From NCBI GenBank assembly GCA_945957495.1, contig CAMFLG010000141.1, forward strand, positions 1 through 7,599: a stretch of 7,599 nucleotides of DNA, given 5' to 3'. The position numbers and the translations under genes were made by a program. The notes beneath the pieces are model-generated. The model was given only the letters and a program-made list of their open reading frames with translations. It was not told where the DNA came from and searched no databases. This document shows positions 6,173-7,599 of this stretch, piece after piece (position 1 is the first letter of the stretch; each line of letters opens with the position of its first letter). This stretch comes from an uncultured Pseudorhodobacter sp. Lineage in GTDB: Bacteria > Pseudomonadota > Alphaproteobacteria > Rhodobacterales > Rhodobacteraceae.

Positions 6173-6870
6173 AAATTACACTTCGCCTTGTTGCCCTGCT
6201 GCTCTGCCTCGGCTTGCTGTGGCTTTGGTTCGCGCTGCGGCCCTTTGCCGAAGTGTTCCTTGGCGTGGGGCATGAGCGCCACGAATGGAACCAGAAGCTC
6301 ACCCTCACTGTCGAAACACCCCAAGGCGAGCGAGCCGGTTCGGCCGTGGTGAGGGTCGTCGCCGACTTCGGTCAACGGCTAAGCGGCAACGAGGTTGCCT
6401 ATGGATATCAGGGCGAGGCGACGGCGGTCGAGGTGGCGTCCGGACGCTGGCTGTTCGCCCTGATTGGGGGATCAGAGGAGCGATTCTATTGGGCGGCGCG
6501 TGAACGTTTCGGCGATAAGCCGCGCGCAGAATGGCTCTACGAAATTCCCAAGCAGACCGAACCCCTGACGTTAGTTGGCAAGTCAATCCCGTTGCTCGTC
6601 ACCTTCGACGATATCAATGATCCGAAAAGCGTACGCCGGGTCGATCCCGCCTATCTGGCAGCCAGCCTCGGGCCGGGGGTGCGCCTGAAGGCGGTGACGC
6701 TGGCCGTGACGGAGGAGCCGGTCACTGACGGGAAGATCGAGGCGATTCTGGGTTGGTTCCCCAAATATGAAAACCTCCAATTGGACGGTGATCGATACAG
6801 ATCGGCAGAGTCGCCGTTCCCATTTGCGAATGAATTGAACAGATTGGATTTCAAGAGGAATTTCAAATGA
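6169..6870 (+). CDS. Unrecognised single-pass membrane protein
   Basis: A 233-residue protein of unknown function. Residues 5-23 (LRLVALLLCLGLLWLWFAL) form one N-terminal membrane helix or uncleaved signal anchor. The remaining 200 or so residues are soluble and probably periplasmic, with a beta-rich look (NQKLTLTVETPQGE, SAVVRVVADFGQRLSGNEV, GRWLFALIGG, KSIPLLVTFDDINDPKSVRR, VRLKAVTLAVTEEPVTDGKI). No catalytic motif or lipobox is seen. I chose TTG at 6169 as the start: GGGAG lies seven bases upstream and the protein then begins with KITLRL and the helix. A GTG at 6115 in the same frame would add 18 residues that overlap the upstream gene. The TTG overlaps the upstream stop (TTGA), and its own stop overlaps the next ATG (ATGA), so it sits in a translationally coupled chain. 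The frame is intact. Confidence 0.72.
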   Translation: MKITLRLVALLLCLGLLWLWFALRPFAEVFLGVGHERHEWNQKLTLTVETPQGERAGSAVVRVVADFGQRLSGNEVAYGYQGEATAVEVASGRWLFALIGGSEERFYWAARERFGDKPRAEWLYEIPKQTEPLTLVGKSIPLLVTFDDINDPKSVRRVDPAYLAASLGPGVRLKAVTLAVTEEPVTDGKIEAILGWFPKYENLQLDGDRYRSAESPFPFANELNRLDFKRNFK

Positions 6871-7065
6871 CAATTTCCAAAGAGCTTTTCTCGCCATTCT
6901 GTCGATGGATTCCTACAATCGCGGCTATGGGGTTGGCGTAGCAGATGGCGGAGAGGGCGATACCGATGGCCTTGGCGGCGGCACTCTTGTTAGCAGTGCG
7001 AGCGTTTCAAACAGTCTGACGCCGAAGCCGGAACGCCGGGCGTTGTCCAGGATTTCTACGCCTAA
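6867..7065 (+). pseudogene. Small two-helix membrane protein gene, apparently broken
   Basis: An ATG at 6867 overlaps the stop of the preceding gene (ATGA) and opens a reading frame (MTISKELFSPFCRWIPTIAAMGLA) that ends after 24 codons at TAG 6939-6941. The same frame continues past the TAG with QMAERAIPMALAAALLLAVRAFQTV to TGA 7017-7019, giving a second hydrophobic helix. From about 6994 the frame one base ahead reads ERFKQSDAEAGTP then GVVQDFYA and ends at TAA 7063-7065, with codon choice typical of coding DNA. The simplest reading is one gene of about 65 codons carrying an amber mutation and one frameshift; the total span of 199 bases is one more than a multiple of three. Alternatively only the 24-residue peptide is made. 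The function is unknown. Confidence 0.45.
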
Positions 7066-7599
7066 GTCAGCCAAACCCGCCCAAACGGCGGCAGGGTCAG
7101 CTGATCGCCGTGCAGATGCACTGGCGCATCTGACAGCGCGTCGTGAAACGCGGTTACGCCATTGGCCCGCAGCCAATCGCCGGACAGATGCTGCCAGCCC
7201 TCGGAAAAGTTGAACAAGCATAAGATCGCCGCCGTCGGCGCCTGTCGCTGCACCGCAAACACCGGGGCCAGCCCGCTTGTCAAAATTCGCGTCGGGTGGC
7301 CGCCGTGCAGATCAGGCGTGGCGCGGCGGCGGGCCAGAATGTGCTGCACCCCCAGAAACGCGCGTGAGGCGAGACCCTCGCCGGAATGGCGCGTGGCCGC
7401 AAGCGCCCAATCCATCCGGGGCCGATGCACCCAACGACTGTCATGCGCGTGGTCGGGGTTTTGCAAATAGCTGTAATCGTTCAGCATCGCCAGTTCGTCC
7501 CCCATATAGATCAGGGGAATGCCGCCAAAACCGGCGATCAACGCATGGCCCAGCAGGATGCGCTGCAGCGCCGCCTCTTTCTCGGCCTCGGTGCTGGCC
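7062..7599 (-). CDS. Amylosucrase-like GH13 enzyme, C-terminal part (partial at right edge)
   Basis: The last 178 residues of a glycoside hydrolase family 13 enzyme most like amylosucrase, which builds alpha-1,4-glucan from sucrose and releases fructose. Visible blocks, in order, are ILLGHALIAGFGGIPLIYMG with DELAMLND following (end of the TIM barrel), HDSRWVHRPRMDWALA (amylosucrases have SRWAHRPR here, including an active-site arginine), a helical stretch, and the C-terminal beta domain with AAILCLFNFSEGW and LTLPPFGRVWLT. The frame is open through the right edge, so a TTG at 7541 is an internal codon, not the start. The catalytic Asp/Glu/Asp residues lie beyond the edge. Sucrose phosphorylase-type relatives are possible but lack this SRW-HRPR pattern as I recall it. 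The stop overlaps that of the small plus-strand gene. No terminator is evident. Confidence 0.82.
   Translation of the reverse strand, partial: ASTEAEKEAALQRILLGHALIAGFGGIPLIYMGDELAMLNDYSYLQNPDHAHDSRWVHRPRMDWALAATRHSGEGLASRAFLGVQHILARRRATPDLHGGHPTRILTSGLAPVFAVQRQAPTAAILCLFNFSEGWQHLSGDWLRANGVTAFHDALSDAPVHLHGDQLTLPPFGRVWLT

Noticed and set aside
6905..7213. A 102-codon plus-strand open frame running into the amylosucrase gene.
   Set aside because: Its second half is antisense to the well-supported amylosucrase C-terminus and its first half is low-complexity Gly/Asp/Ser. The ATGA-coupled frame at 6867 explains this region better.
1..7599. CRISPR arrays, tRNA or rRNA genes, insertion sequences, long direct repeats.
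   Set aside because: I scanned both strands by eye and saw no regularly spaced repeats, cloverleaf sequences, transposase motifs or paired terminal repeats.

Overview
The window looks like the chromosome of an alphaproteobacterium of the Rhodobacteraceae. It is GC-rich. It carries a Rhodobacter-type outer-membrane porin, a DUF3576-type lipoprotein directly upstream of leuS, a TPR-sulfotransferase fusion and an RTX-acyltransferase-like fragment that matches my recollection of the Rhodobacterales branch of that family. These assignments come from recognising protein sequence by eye; no database was searched.

Layout. (1) 1-1266, minus strand: a small lipoprotein gene (658-1266) followed by the 5' part of leuS (1-552, running off the left edge), with a strong hairpin in the 105-base gap between them. 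(2) 1267-1616: a 350-base spacer holding the porin leader, a short alternating purine/pyrimidine tract and a perfect dyad. (3) 1617-2645, plus strand: the porin, with codon choice unlike its neighbours and a good intrinsic terminator. (4) 2791-4602, minus strand: a TPR-sulfotransferase, ending in its own hairpin that faces the porin terminator. (5) A 123-base divergent spacer with a plausible promoter, then yggS (PLP-binding protein) at 4726-5379, plus strand. (6) 5380-7065: an accessory-looking stretch on the plus strand. It holds a non-coding or relic stretch, a truncated and apparently chimeric HlyC/RtxC-like acyltransferase, an unrecognised single-pass membrane protein coupled to it by a TTGA stop/start overlap, and a small membrane-protein gene coupled by ATGA that seems broken by an amber codon and a frameshift. 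(7) 7062-7599, minus strand: the C-terminal part of an amylosucrase-like GH13 enzyme running off the right edge.

Most of the window is ordinary housekeeping or envelope content. The part worth a second look is 5380-7065. It reads as a decayed remnant of an RTX-acyltransferase locus joined to the 3' end of another, unrecognised operon, lodged between two intact metabolic genes. I do not see evidence for a complete, previously undescribed system; the signal is one of degradation and gene fusion, plus one intact orphan membrane protein.
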